Virus record (IMG/VR): IMGVR_UViG_3300044729_000094
Location: 1-31,566 of that record
Strand: one strand, 5' to 3'
DNA from: a virus
Length of the DNA: 31,566 nt
Positions 21,114 through 28,074 of the stretch are shown in pieces. How positions within the stretch are numbered: the stretch's first letter is position 1; each line of letters starts with the position of its first letter. Made by a program: the position numbers and the translations under genes. Under the pieces are notes generated by a model. That model did not search any database, had not been told where the DNA came from, and saw only the letters and a list, made by a program, of their open reading frames with translations.

Positions 21114-21196
21114 ATTGCCTTCCTACAATCATATATGAAGGAGTAAGCGGCTGGGAGGGCGGGAAGGCAATCGCCCTACAACCAAACCGCTTACTC
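21114..21196 (-). promoter_or_regulatory. Two-tier leader hairpin with a loop complementary to the downstream leader
   Basis: GAGTAAGCGG (21141-21150) pairs perfectly with CCGCTTACTC (21187-21196). Inside it AGGGCG (21156-21161) pairs with CGCCCT (21172-21177). The inner loop (21162-21171) is the exact complement of 21114-21123, which lies just upstream of the AGGAGG site of the gene at 21097. A loop-to-leader pairing could therefore form. It also separates tail tube and chaperone genes and may act as an attenuator or mRNA stabiliser. Confidence 0.7.
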
Positions 21197-21206
21197 TAGG
21201 ATTTAT

Positions 21207-22193
21207 TTATGCGTATGTACCTGATGCTTTAGCGTTTTGTAGAACCCACTTGATTGGTGAGTATCCGCCTGAAGCGCCAGCGTCAGTTGTATTTGATTGA
21301 CCGTTTAGATCAATTGTCACTTGCACAAAATCTTCTCCGCGTTCAATAACACCAGCAGTGTAAGCACCCTTTGTAATTGTTGCTTGAATTTGTACTGCCG
21401 CCGCACCTGCGCCATAAGCCCAGTTAAGAACAATTGCAGGTTGGCTGTTATTTAGGAAATTAAGTAATTGACTGTCATTTTCCATAACAAATGTGATTTT
21501 GCCAGTTACTTCCAAAGGTCCAAGAAATACTTGGTACGGATCTTGTGTGTTGGAGATTCCGTAAATTGGAGTAGCAGGGCGCTTCATGTCAATGTTTCCT
21601 GACATAGCGGTTGTTACTGCTGATCCGCCAATTGAAACTGTACCTCGCCATACAGGGGTTGGAAGAACTGTTGAGAATGTAGGTGTTGGATCTGAAACAA
21701 GTTCTGATGCGTAACCTGTTGTCTTAGTGTCATATTCCAACATGCCATCTGCGTTGAACTTCAGTGAGAAGTCAGAGAATTGGCAACCAGGATATGAACG
21801 AACATCAACAGCATAAAAATCTGTCAATGTATAAGAGATTGGTTGTACATCTACATTTGATGTAAGGCTATTAAACAATGAGATTGTGTGGGTGTATGGA
21901 GCAGATGCACCTGTTGTTGCAACTGAACCTAATAGTCCAGCAATTGCATAACCAACGGTGTCAGCAAATACAGCGCCGCCGTAATCAACGGTTGAACGGG
22001 TACGGCCAGGAATGTAATTGTAATTCAATACATTTGAACCGCGTAGTCCTGTGTCAAATAATGGATCTACAATATCAACAGGCTTTAATGAGTCCTTTGA
22101 TACTGGAATAAAATCGGTTGGTGCTACGGCAGTACCTTTGGTTGCTTCTTTAGCAATACCAAGGTACGACCTAACGGATTGTTGCACGGCCAT
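21207..22193 (-). CDS. Major tail tube protein, 328 aa
   Basis: The protein MAVQQSVRSYLGIAKEATKG starts like many siphovirus tube proteins (GIAKEATKGTAVAPTDFIPVSKDSL). It continues with NYIPGRTRSTVDYGGAVFADTVGYAIAGLLG, a long beta sandwich and a C-terminal TIDLNGQSNTTDAGASGGYSPI. Its position before the chaperones and tape measure agrees. GGAGAG precedes the ATG at 22193. A GC-rich two-tier hairpin follows the stop and may stop or slow transcription. Confidence 0.88.
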   Translation of the reverse strand: MAVQQSVRSYLGIAKEATKGTAVAPTDFIPVSKDSLKPVDIVDPLFDTGLRGSNVLNYNYIPGRTRSTVDYGGAVFADTVGYAIAGLLGSVATTGASAPYTHTISLFNSLTSNVDVQPISYTLTDFYAVDVRSYPGCQFSDFSLKFNADGMLEYDTKTTGYASELVSDPTPTFSTVLPTPVWRGTVSIGGSAVTTAMSGNIDMKRPATPIYGISNTQDPYQVFLGPLEVTGKITFVMENDSQLLNFLNNSQPAIVLNWAYGAGAAAVQIQATITKGAYTAGVIERGEDFVQVTIDLNGQSNTTDAGASGGYSPIKWVLQNAKASGTYA

Positions 22194-22197
22194 TTGG

Positions 22198-22398
22198 TTA
22201 CTCTCCTAATTTCTTGTCTGTTGCGGCAGACACTGTTGTTGTTTCAGATACTTTTGTAAACGCAGGTTTTGCTCCAGCAGGCGTTACATCTTTTGCAACA
22301 AATCCTTCAGGTGCTTCAAATTCATCACCAGGTTTTACAGTGATCCCAACGCTAGGGAACACGCGTTCATCTGTTCCATTGTATTTATATTTCATCAT
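22198..22398 (-). CDS. Small hypothetical protein in the neck-tail region, 66 aa
   Basis: The product MMKYKYNGTDERVFPSVGIT has a compact beta pattern (VKPGDEFEAPEGFVAKDVTP), then a Thr-rich tail. Short proteins with 'GTDERVFPS.G..VKPGDEFEAPEGF' stand beside tail tube genes in other actinophages and may be connector accessories. The start is AAGGAGC followed by ATGATG; either ATG may be used. Function not known. Confidence 0.65.
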   Translation of the reverse strand: MMKYKYNGTDERVFPSVGITVKPGDEFEAPEGFVAKDVTPAGAKPAFTKVSETTTVSAATDKKLGE

Positions 22399-22403
22399 GC
22401 TCC

Positions 22404-22907
22404 TTATGCTTGGATCATCTGTGTTACGGGGAATTGTATCTCAGCAAAGATTTCTGTAATGCCTTCTTTCTCAGTGCTAGGCTCTCCGTAACGGGCTTGT
22501 ATAACTGGTTCAGCGCCTTGCCATACAAGATTGCCCGTAGTATCGCCAAAATTATGATCTGATCTAAGGCGTTCTTTTATGTTATCTACAACATTGTCAA
22601 AATCTGACATAACTGTAAGGCTATCTCTGTGAAATGAGATGCAAAAGATCTGAAGAATTACGGTGTAATCAATACGCTTCCAACCGTTAGTAGCGCCACC
22701 AATAGCCAAACGATTTTCATATTCATCAGCAATATAAACAACAACTGCGCTACGGGTCATCTGACCTGCCTGAGCGTTTATTTCATAATTAATATTTTTA
22801 GGAAAAGAAGTAAATACTTGATTAACATTTTCAATAGGTGGATTAGATATAAATTCTGACAATGTAGCGCGGACTGCACTGCGACCTGTAAGAGTTGATG
22901 TAGTCAT
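22404..22907 (-). CDS. Tail terminator-like protein, 167 aa
   Basis: The 167-residue protein MTTSTLTGRSAVRATLSEFI has the alpha/beta outline of neck or tail terminator proteins: an N-terminal helix, a central RIDYTVILQIFCISFHRD strand pair, the helix DFDNVVDNIKERLRSDHNF and a final EIFAEIQFPVTQMIQA strand. It precedes the tube gene and follows the connector, which fits the terminator position. It starts in a TAATG overlap with the connector. Confidence 0.65.
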   Translation of the reverse strand: MTTSTLTGRSAVRATLSEFISNPPIENVNQVFTSFPKNINYEINAQAGQMTRSAVVVYIADEYENRLAIGGATNGWKRIDYTVILQIFCISFHRDSLTVMSDFDNVVDNIKERLRSDHNFGDTTGNLVWQGAEPVIQARYGEPSTEKEGITEIFAEIQFPVTQMIQA

Positions 22908-23797
22908 TATCTAATCCTGCGGTACTTGTTTACCATATCTAAGGCCAAAGCAATTTCATTGCCATAGCGCTCTACATTGGGCGTATTACTTGCAGGAGTA
23001 GTGGTGTATTGCATTGTCAAAGATCCAGCGCCACGCATCTTAATAAAAGCAGATGTAATTAATACACAAGCCTCTTTTAAAACATTTGGCATGTTGCTAA
23101 ATACTGCACCTGCGTCATGGGCAAAAACTAATGGACTACTTAAAGTTACGGTTGAGTTTCCGTAGGTATAGGTAGAACTAACTGTTACCCATTCGTTCTT
23201 ATAGGTGTCAATTAATCGGTAGCGTTGCCCTGGAATAATGCCTGTTGGACTATCTACTACTATGGAAGTTGCTCCAATGGCTGTATTTGAGGCTAGAGAG
23301 GTGTTTACAAAGCCTGAAACATAGGTGTACTTGGTAAATGTCCACCCAGTTGGATTGATGCCTGCAAACTGAATTGGGCCTTGTGAGGTGTAGTTAAACC
23401 CAAGTAAAGGGCTAGGAATAATGATCTGTTGGCCTTCAAACCAGCATTTAGAACAATCTGATATTGCATATAACTCATTTGGGTTTGCCCCATATTCAAA
23501 AGAAGATAAAGAAATGATTGGGGAGTTGTTTGGGTGTAATGCGTAATACCCACCTGATGCTGAATATCTAATTCTCTGTGTTTCTGTGTATTGATCCGCT
23601 ACTAAATTTTGATTTAAATACTCATTCATAAAAGAAGATGCACGCAAAATTACATTTGCTAATTCCGCATCTTGCGCTTGTTGATTACCGTTTACAACTA
23701 AGGTGCTTAAAGGTAAAGATGTAGGCGCGTTTTTATATTCCGTTACAGAGATATATGGGTTCTCTCTAAAGGTATCGGAAGTAATGCCTACTGTCAT
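22907..23797 (-). CDS. Head-tail connector-like protein, 296 aa
   Basis: The product MTVGITSDTFRENPYISVTE contains helical segments (DAELANVILRASSFMNEYLNQ near residue 45; NVLKEACVLITSAFIKMRG near the C-terminus) that resemble gp6-type adaptors. Between them lies a beta insert of about 130 residues with TSLASNTAIGATSIVVDSPTGIIPGQRYRLID, a pattern found in other actinophage connector genes. It sits between capsid and terminator genes. The adaptor assignment rests on order and helical bookends. Confidence 0.65.
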   Translation of the reverse strand: MTVGITSDTFRENPYISVTEYKNAPTSLPLSTLVVNGNQQAQDAELANVILRASSFMNEYLNQNLVADQYTETQRIRYSASGGYYALHPNNSPIISLSSFEYGANPNELYAISDCSKCWFEGQQIIIPSPLLGFNYTSQGPIQFAGINPTGWTFTKYTYVSGFVNTSLASNTAIGATSIVVDSPTGIIPGQRYRLIDTYKNEWVTVSSTYTYGNSTVTLSSPLVFAHDAGAVFSNMPNVLKEACVLITSAFIKMRGAGSLTMQYTTTPASNTPNVERYGNEIALALDMVNKYRRIR

Positions 23798-23800
23798 TTG

Positions 23801-24076
23801 TTATTCTCCATCTCGCTGTGGCGTAGAACTTTCATGTCCGCAACGCCCACATTTTCTAAACCAACCGTTAAAGCCACATTCTACGCAAGTAAATCCGCGT
23901 GTGCGGTCCTCAGCAGAAATTGGATTTAATGATGCCTCAAAATAACCTTCAGCCTTCATTGCTTTTTGATGCGCCTTGTTCTCTACATGATAAACGCCTT
24001 GGCGATCTGTGTAATAACTTTTGCCACCAATTACTGTTTCTTTTACACCCTTGTCAGGTGCTATAAATTTAGACAT
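23801..24076 (-). CDS. Small zinc-ribbon protein, 91 aa
   Basis: The start at 24076 is chosen because AGGAGGC lies at the right spacing. The protein MSKFIAPDKGVKETVIGGKS has a short beta start (GGKSYYTDRQGVYHVEN), a helix ending EGYFEASLN and a C-terminal zinc ribbon CVECGFNGWFRKCGRCGH (two CxxC pairs). It sits alone between a terminator-like hairpin and the connector gene, right after the capsid gene. A capsid-associated or head-completion role is inferred from position only. Confidence 0.7.
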   Translation of the reverse strand: MSKFIAPDKGVKETVIGGKSYYTDRQGVYHVENKAHQKAMKAEGYFEASLNPISAEDRTRGFTCVECGFNGWFRKCGRCGHESSTPQRDGE

Positions 24077-24095
24077 TTTTGCCTCCTGATAAACA

Positions 24096-24130
24096 GAAAG
24101 GGTGCGCCTTTTCGGAGGACACACCCTTTC
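24096..24130 (-). terminator. Hairpin after the major capsid gene
   Basis: GAAAGGGTG (24096-24104) pairs with CACCCTTTC (24122-24130) across a 17-base loop. It follows the capsid stop and is followed on the minus strand by a weak TGTTT run. It may terminate partially, raising capsid transcript over downstream genes. Confidence 0.6.
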
Positions 24131-24146
24131 TTTATTTAGTTGTAAC

Positions 24147-25832
24147 TTACGCTGGAATGATACCTGAAACTGCGCCGTTCCATGCAGGAGCGGTACAGAA
24201 GAATGTTCCACGGAAGTAAGTTGAGAAGTCATAAGTGAACTGAGTTACAGGCCATTGGATACCCATGTAATCCTGTACTAAGAAGTTCGCCCAAACATCA
24301 GAAACTTGTGTATCAGGAATTGGCAAAGTGAATGATAGAACTGGGGCTACGCCTGAGTTCAACCATGGGTGAACCATGATGTCCACTGCTTTTCCTGTTA
24401 CTTCGTTCTGCAAACCAGTGACAATAGAACCATAAGTAGTTCCAGTTTCACCTGGTTGATTGATTACCAAACGGTAGTTAGCGTTTGATCCGTTTTTGAT
24501 CGCATCAGATAGTTGCTTACGATCATTTCCGTTCATAAGAACCATGTCAGGATCAGCCTTGACATTTTGGTACAAGTTAGCAAAAACAGTTTGGAATTCT
24601 ACACCTGGGTTAGCAGTTGAGAATGTGCTGTTGATTGCGTTGTTGAACCCTGTGTTTGGACCAAGGACTGTTGGAAGGATTCCGTCATAACCTGTTGCAT
24701 AAGCAGAAGTGTTTGTATCAGCGCGTGATGCCGCCGCTCCTGTTGTAGAAAACGCAAAGTTATTTGCAGGAAGGTTAGTTGCAGATGCACCTTGAATTGT
24801 TACTGATGATGCACCCTTTACTGTACCAACATACTTACAGTTTGCTGTTCCTGTTGCAGTTCCAACATAAACATTGTATCCAAGTGCGCCAGTTGAACCT
24901 GTGAAGGAAACAACTAGAACATCACCAGTAGCAACAGTTTCTGATGCGACTGCTGAAACAATGGACTCACCAAAGCCGTTAGCAGAAATACCTGCGTCAG
25001 CAGTGATATAAACATAATAAGTTCCTGAAGCCAAGGCTGTTTGTGAGCCTGAAGCCGCAGGTGATGATGCGTTCAGGGCTGTTGGTGCGGCAATCACACC
25101 TGAGTAACCTGAAGCAGTACCGCGTGCCATAAGCATCATGCGTTCTTCCATAAGCATTGTTGCGTACAGAGTAGAAGTTGATGATAACTGGCGTAGATCT
25201 TGGTAACCCAAACCTGAGAAATTAGCATCAAAAGATACCTGATCAGATAGTGAGTATGAGTTGTAAGGCAAGATCAGATCATCTGCTGTGTAAGAGATCT
25301 GAGGACCACGGATTAACTCTAGAGGTGTAGATCCACCGCCAGCAAAGTTATTCTGTGTGCTTTCTGTAATACCTGGCCAAATTTGTCCTTGTCCACCAGT
25401 ACCTGTACCTGTGTAACCAAGAATTCTCTTGACACGGTGTGAAGTACCAATTCCCTTTTTGCGTGGAATTCTGTTACGCAAAGGAGTTGGGCGTGGGGTC
25501 AGTAACTTAGCAGGTGCTTCTAGGTCAAATGCCGCAAAAGATGTGCTAAGTGGAGTGGTAAGTGTAATTTCTTTTTGAATGTCTTGCATTGCTACGCGTT
25601 GCGCGGCAAGTGCATTGTTTAATCCAGCAGATGCTTCAGCAGAAAGTGACTTGTTTGCTACAAGTGCTTCCATTGTTGCTAAAGGATCAGTGGTTGGTGC
25701 TTGTCCTGGAACATGAGATGCGTTTGAAAGACTCTTACTTAATTCAGTAGAAAATTCTTCAAAACGCTCTGCGGCTTCCTTTGGACTAGCATCACTAAAA
25801 AGGTCAGCGACCTTTGGAGCGTTCAGTGCCAT
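24147..25832 (-). CDS. Major capsid protein, HK97-like with inserted beta domain
   Basis: The 561-residue protein is longer than usual. An N-terminal helical delta-like region (FSDASPKEAAERFEEFSTELSKSL) is followed by HK97-fold segments: LRNRIPRKKGIGTSHRVKRI, SFDANFSGLGYQDLRQLSS, MLMEERMMLMARG, QTVFANLYQNVKADPDMVLMN and the C-terminal FLVQDYMGIQWPVTQFTYDF. Residues about 249-360 are a Thr/Ser-rich insert with fibronectin-like strands (YYVYITADAGISANGFGES, LGYNVYVGTA), expected on the capsid surface. AAAGGA precedes the ATG. It follows the protease-scaffold gene, and a hairpin follows it. Confidence 0.9.
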   Translation of the reverse strand: MALNAPKVADLFSDASPKEAAERFEEFSTELSKSLSNASHVPGQAPTTDPLATMEALVANKSLSAEASAGLNNALAAQRVAMQDIQKEITLTTPLSTSFAAFDLEAPAKLLTPRPTPLRNRIPRKKGIGTSHRVKRILGYTGTGTGGQGQIWPGITESTQNNFAGGGSTPLELIRGPQISYTADDLILPYNSYSLSDQVSFDANFSGLGYQDLRQLSSTSTLYATMLMEERMMLMARGTASGYSGVIAAPTALNASSPAASGSQTALASGTYYVYITADAGISANGFGESIVSAVASETVATGDVLVVSFTGSTGALGYNVYVGTATGTANCKYVGTVKGASSVTIQGASATNLPANNFAFSTTGAAASRADTNTSAYATGYDGILPTVLGPNTGFNNAINSTFSTANPGVEFQTVFANLYQNVKADPDMVLMNGNDRKQLSDAIKNGSNANYRLVINQPGETGTTYGSIVTGLQNEVTGKAVDIMVHPWLNSGVAPVLSFTLPIPDTQVSDVWANFLVQDYMGIQWPVTQFTYDFSTYFRGTFFCTAPAWNGAVSGIIPA

Positions 25833-25857
25833 GGTTATCCTTTCAGAGATAATTTAG

Positions 25858-27339
25858 TTACTTATTAAGAGATTCATCATGCTTGCTTAAAAATTCTTCA
25901 GCAAGTTGTTTGTATCCCTTAGCAAGAACTGGGTCAGTTGTTGCTTGTGCTTTCGCTTTATAGACGGCGGCCTTAGTTAGCAAATCAGATGTTGCTTTCA
26001 CATCTATTGGATTTGCTGTCCGTTTTGGTCCGCCACCGATAGCCAAAGATTTAGCGGTTGCCAACTCAGTTTCCAAATTCATTGCTCTAGCCTCAGCCGC
26101 CTCTTTTGCGGACACAAGGTTTGCAATCTCTGATTTGAGAGCCTTTGTTGCTTTATCTACCACTTCTTCTACTATGGCTTCTAACTTATCTGCGGAATTT
26201 TCATCAGCAGAAACTTCTTTTGCTTCTTCAACGGGTGCTTCTTCAGTTGCTGGTACTTCTTCTGCAACTGTGTCTGCTACTTCTAGTCCGCCAACTTCAG
26301 CAGATTTAGGTGAGTCAGATGGAGGAACAATTGTTGCTGTATCTAGATTTGCGCCAGTTTCACCAGTAGGTGTTATATCTTCTGCCGCATCAGATTTGCT
26401 CATGTATTTATCCCAACATTTCATTCCATATTCATCAGATTTTCCTGCTTCTTTGCAACGCTTCATAAAAGCATCTTTAGTTTCACCCTTAGCAGGGATC
26501 ATTTCTTTATCATCTGCTTTACTAGACAATTCAATTTCTGTTTCTTCCATTACTTCTCCCTCTGCTTTCTCGCCTTCATACCAAGCGGCAAGGTGTGCTA
26601 CTGCTTCTAATAGATGTGAAATAGATCCAATTTCGTTACTGCCTTGTTTCATTTCTTGTGCTTCAACGGAAATTAAATTAGCAAGTGCTTCGCGGGCCGC
26701 TTCAAATTGAGTCTTATCAAACTTTAGAAGATCGCCCACAATGGACTTAGGTATTGAGATAATTGTTTTTTCCATTGAGTCACTTTCTTTCTCTGATTTA
26801 TTTGCAGATTGTATTAGATTATTTTTCTGAATTACTGAAGTTTCATGTAATTCTTCTACCTGGATTACAGTTTCATCTCCTGATGCAGACTTAGCCAAAA
26901 CCAATTGGCAATTAGGGTTTGCAGGGCGATCTACCAGGGAAACTTCAACAATCTGTCCATCTACAATCCGACCATTAGCCGCTTTGTGATCGCGGACTAC
27001 GCGTGGGTTTTTAATTCCAATAGAGAAACCTTTAAGCACTCCTGAGTCCACCTTCTTAACAGAAACTGGATCTACTACCAGGGCAGTGATGTAATGACCG
27101 TCAGTTTTAGCCTCATATTCTTTAGCAACGCCAGCCGCAATGTTGCTGTGTTGTTCTCTGATGTTGCCACCTGATTTAAACCAATGTGGCATGGCGCGAT
27201 CTAACCACTCACCGTCACAGATTTGTTGATCAATGTCTAATGAGTCATCAGTTGCTTTGCCGTAAACAGTCATAGTGCCGTCTGCGTTGCGATCAGCCTT
27301 TTCAATACTAAAGTATGAAGTGGTTGTTAAGTTAGCCAT
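25858..27339 (-). CDS. Capsid maturation protease fused to scaffold
   Basis: Residues 1-150 form a prohead protease of the herpesvirus-like serine fold: ATDDSLDIDQQICDGEWLDRAM, H64 in REQHSNIAAG, S106 in GVLKGFSIGI and VEVSLVDRPANPNC. The remaining 340 residues are low-complexity, acidic (TVAEEVPATEEAPVEEAKEV) and then coiled-coil, as in scaffolds. An internal Met189 (26775) opens the scaffold-like part and may be a second start. The protease would process the scaffold and the N-terminus of the capsid. CAAGGAG lies upstream of the ATG at 27339. Confidence 0.85.
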   Translation of the reverse strand: MANLTTTSYFSIEKADRNADGTMTVYGKATDDSLDIDQQICDGEWLDRAMPHWFKSGGNIREQHSNIAAGVAKEYEAKTDGHYITALVVDPVSVKKVDSGVLKGFSIGIKNPRVVRDHKAANGRIVDGQIVEVSLVDRPANPNCQLVLAKSASGDETVIQVEELHETSVIQKNNLIQSANKSEKESDSMEKTIISIPKSIVGDLLKFDKTQFEAAREALANLISVEAQEMKQGSNEIGSISHLLEAVAHLAAWYEGEKAEGEVMEETEIELSSKADDKEMIPAKGETKDAFMKRCKEAGKSDEYGMKCWDKYMSKSDAAEDITPTGETGANLDTATIVPPSDSPKSAEVGGLEVADTVAEEVPATEEAPVEEAKEVSADENSADKLEAIVEEVVDKATKALKSEIANLVSAKEAAEARAMNLETELATAKSLAIGGGPKRTANPIDVKATSDLLTKAAVYKAKAQATTDPVLAKGYKQLAEEFLSKHDESLNK

Positions 27340-27356
27340 TATTATTTTCTCCTTGG

Positions 27357-27638
27357 TTAAGCAGTATAAGTTATGACAATTGCTCCTGCGGCAGAGGCGG
27401 CGGCAGAAATTCCGTAAATAACATCATTTGGATTGACATAAAATGTTTGTGAGGTAGCGGTAGGAATTGTTCTACCAATAGTTGCACCTGATGTAGTGAT
27501 GGTGCTATCTCCGATAAAGATGGCCGCGCTGTGACCGTTGTAAATTGTTACTGGTGTTAATGCTCTTGCATTTTTGCTTACATAAAGTAAAACTGACGCT
27601 GTTGTTTGTGTACTAGCGTTTACATGTTGTGTTGCCAT
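27357..27638 (-). CDS. Putative head decoration-like protein, 93 aa
   Basis: The start at 27638 is preferred, with GAGGAC upstream. The protein MATQHVNASTQTTASVLLYV is all-beta and small and aliphatic, with TPVTIYNGHSAAIFIGDSTIT and a final AAGAIVITYTA strand, like capsid decoration or fibre-tip proteins. It precedes the protease-scaffold gene. The decoration call is tentative. Confidence 0.5.
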   Translation of the reverse strand: MATQHVNASTQTTASVLLYVSKNARALTPVTIYNGHSAAIFIGDSTITTSGATIGRTIPTATSQTFYVNPNDVIYGISAAASAAGAIVITYTA

Positions 27639-27639
27639 T

Positions 27640-27858
27640 TTAGTCCTCAATCCATTCAACGGTTAATGCCTTAGCGCTAACTGTATCAATTAGTTTTTCT
27701 CTGCGCTGTAATTCTGCTTCAGCCTCTTTGTCATATTCCGCCACTATTCTTTTGGCCTCCGCCACCCCTCTTTCAGCCAAGTAATAAAGTTCCTGTAATG
27801 TCGCTTCTTTTGGATCTATAAAATCTACTGGATCGCAACTTTCTTCTTTATCATTCAT
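27640..27858 (-). CDS. Small acidic helical protein, 72 aa
   Basis: The product MNDKEESCDPVDFIDPKEAT is mostly helical and charged (LQELYYLAERGVAEAKRIVAEYD). GGAGGCG lies well placed upstream of the ATG. It sits two genes after the MuF fusion. A head-assembly, antitoxin-like or unrelated role cannot be distinguished from sequence; no family is recognised. Confidence 0.6.
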   Translation of the reverse strand: MNDKEESCDPVDFIDPKEATLQELYYLAERGVAEAKRIVAEYDKEAEAELQRREKLIDTVSAKALTVEWIED

Positions 27859-27861
27859 TAA

Positions 27862-28074
27862 TTACGCCTCCTTTATTGGTGTCTGTTTTGTGTATTTAGC
27901 AGGCAAGCCTGTCAATACCCAGTTTCTATATGGTTGTGGTACTTCATCAATTGATGATGCTTTTGAATACCAATCTCTAAATTGATCAAGAGCCTCAGCA
28001 TCTTCTATCTTGTTTACTTTAAAACTGTTAATTGCTGTTGCCCATTTTATGCTTATCACATGATCTGTAATCAT
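27862..28074 (-). CDS. Small hypothetical protein after the MuF fusion, 70 aa
   Basis: The product MITDHVISIKWATAINSFKV is 70 residues, with helices EDAEALDQFRDWYSKAS and a Pro/Tyr-rich end. The ATG overlaps the fusion gene's stop as ATGA, so it is translated immediately after it. MuF-toxin genes in prophages are often followed by immunity genes, but here that remains a guess. No family is recognised. Confidence 0.6.
   Translation of the reverse strand: MITDHVISIKWATAINSFKVNKIEDAEALDQFRDWYSKASSIDEVPQPYRNWVLTGLPAKYTKQTPIKEA

Noticed and set aside
24077-24232. N-terminal extension of the zinc-ribbon gene to 24232
   Set aside because: It would run through the hairpin and into the capsid gene; the ATG at 24076 has a strong AGGAGG site.
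26135-26710. Plus-strand open frame (191 codons), Ser/Ala-rich
   Set aside because: It is antisense to the acidic scaffold part of the protease gene; low-complexity Glu/Ala codons read backward give Ser-rich frames.
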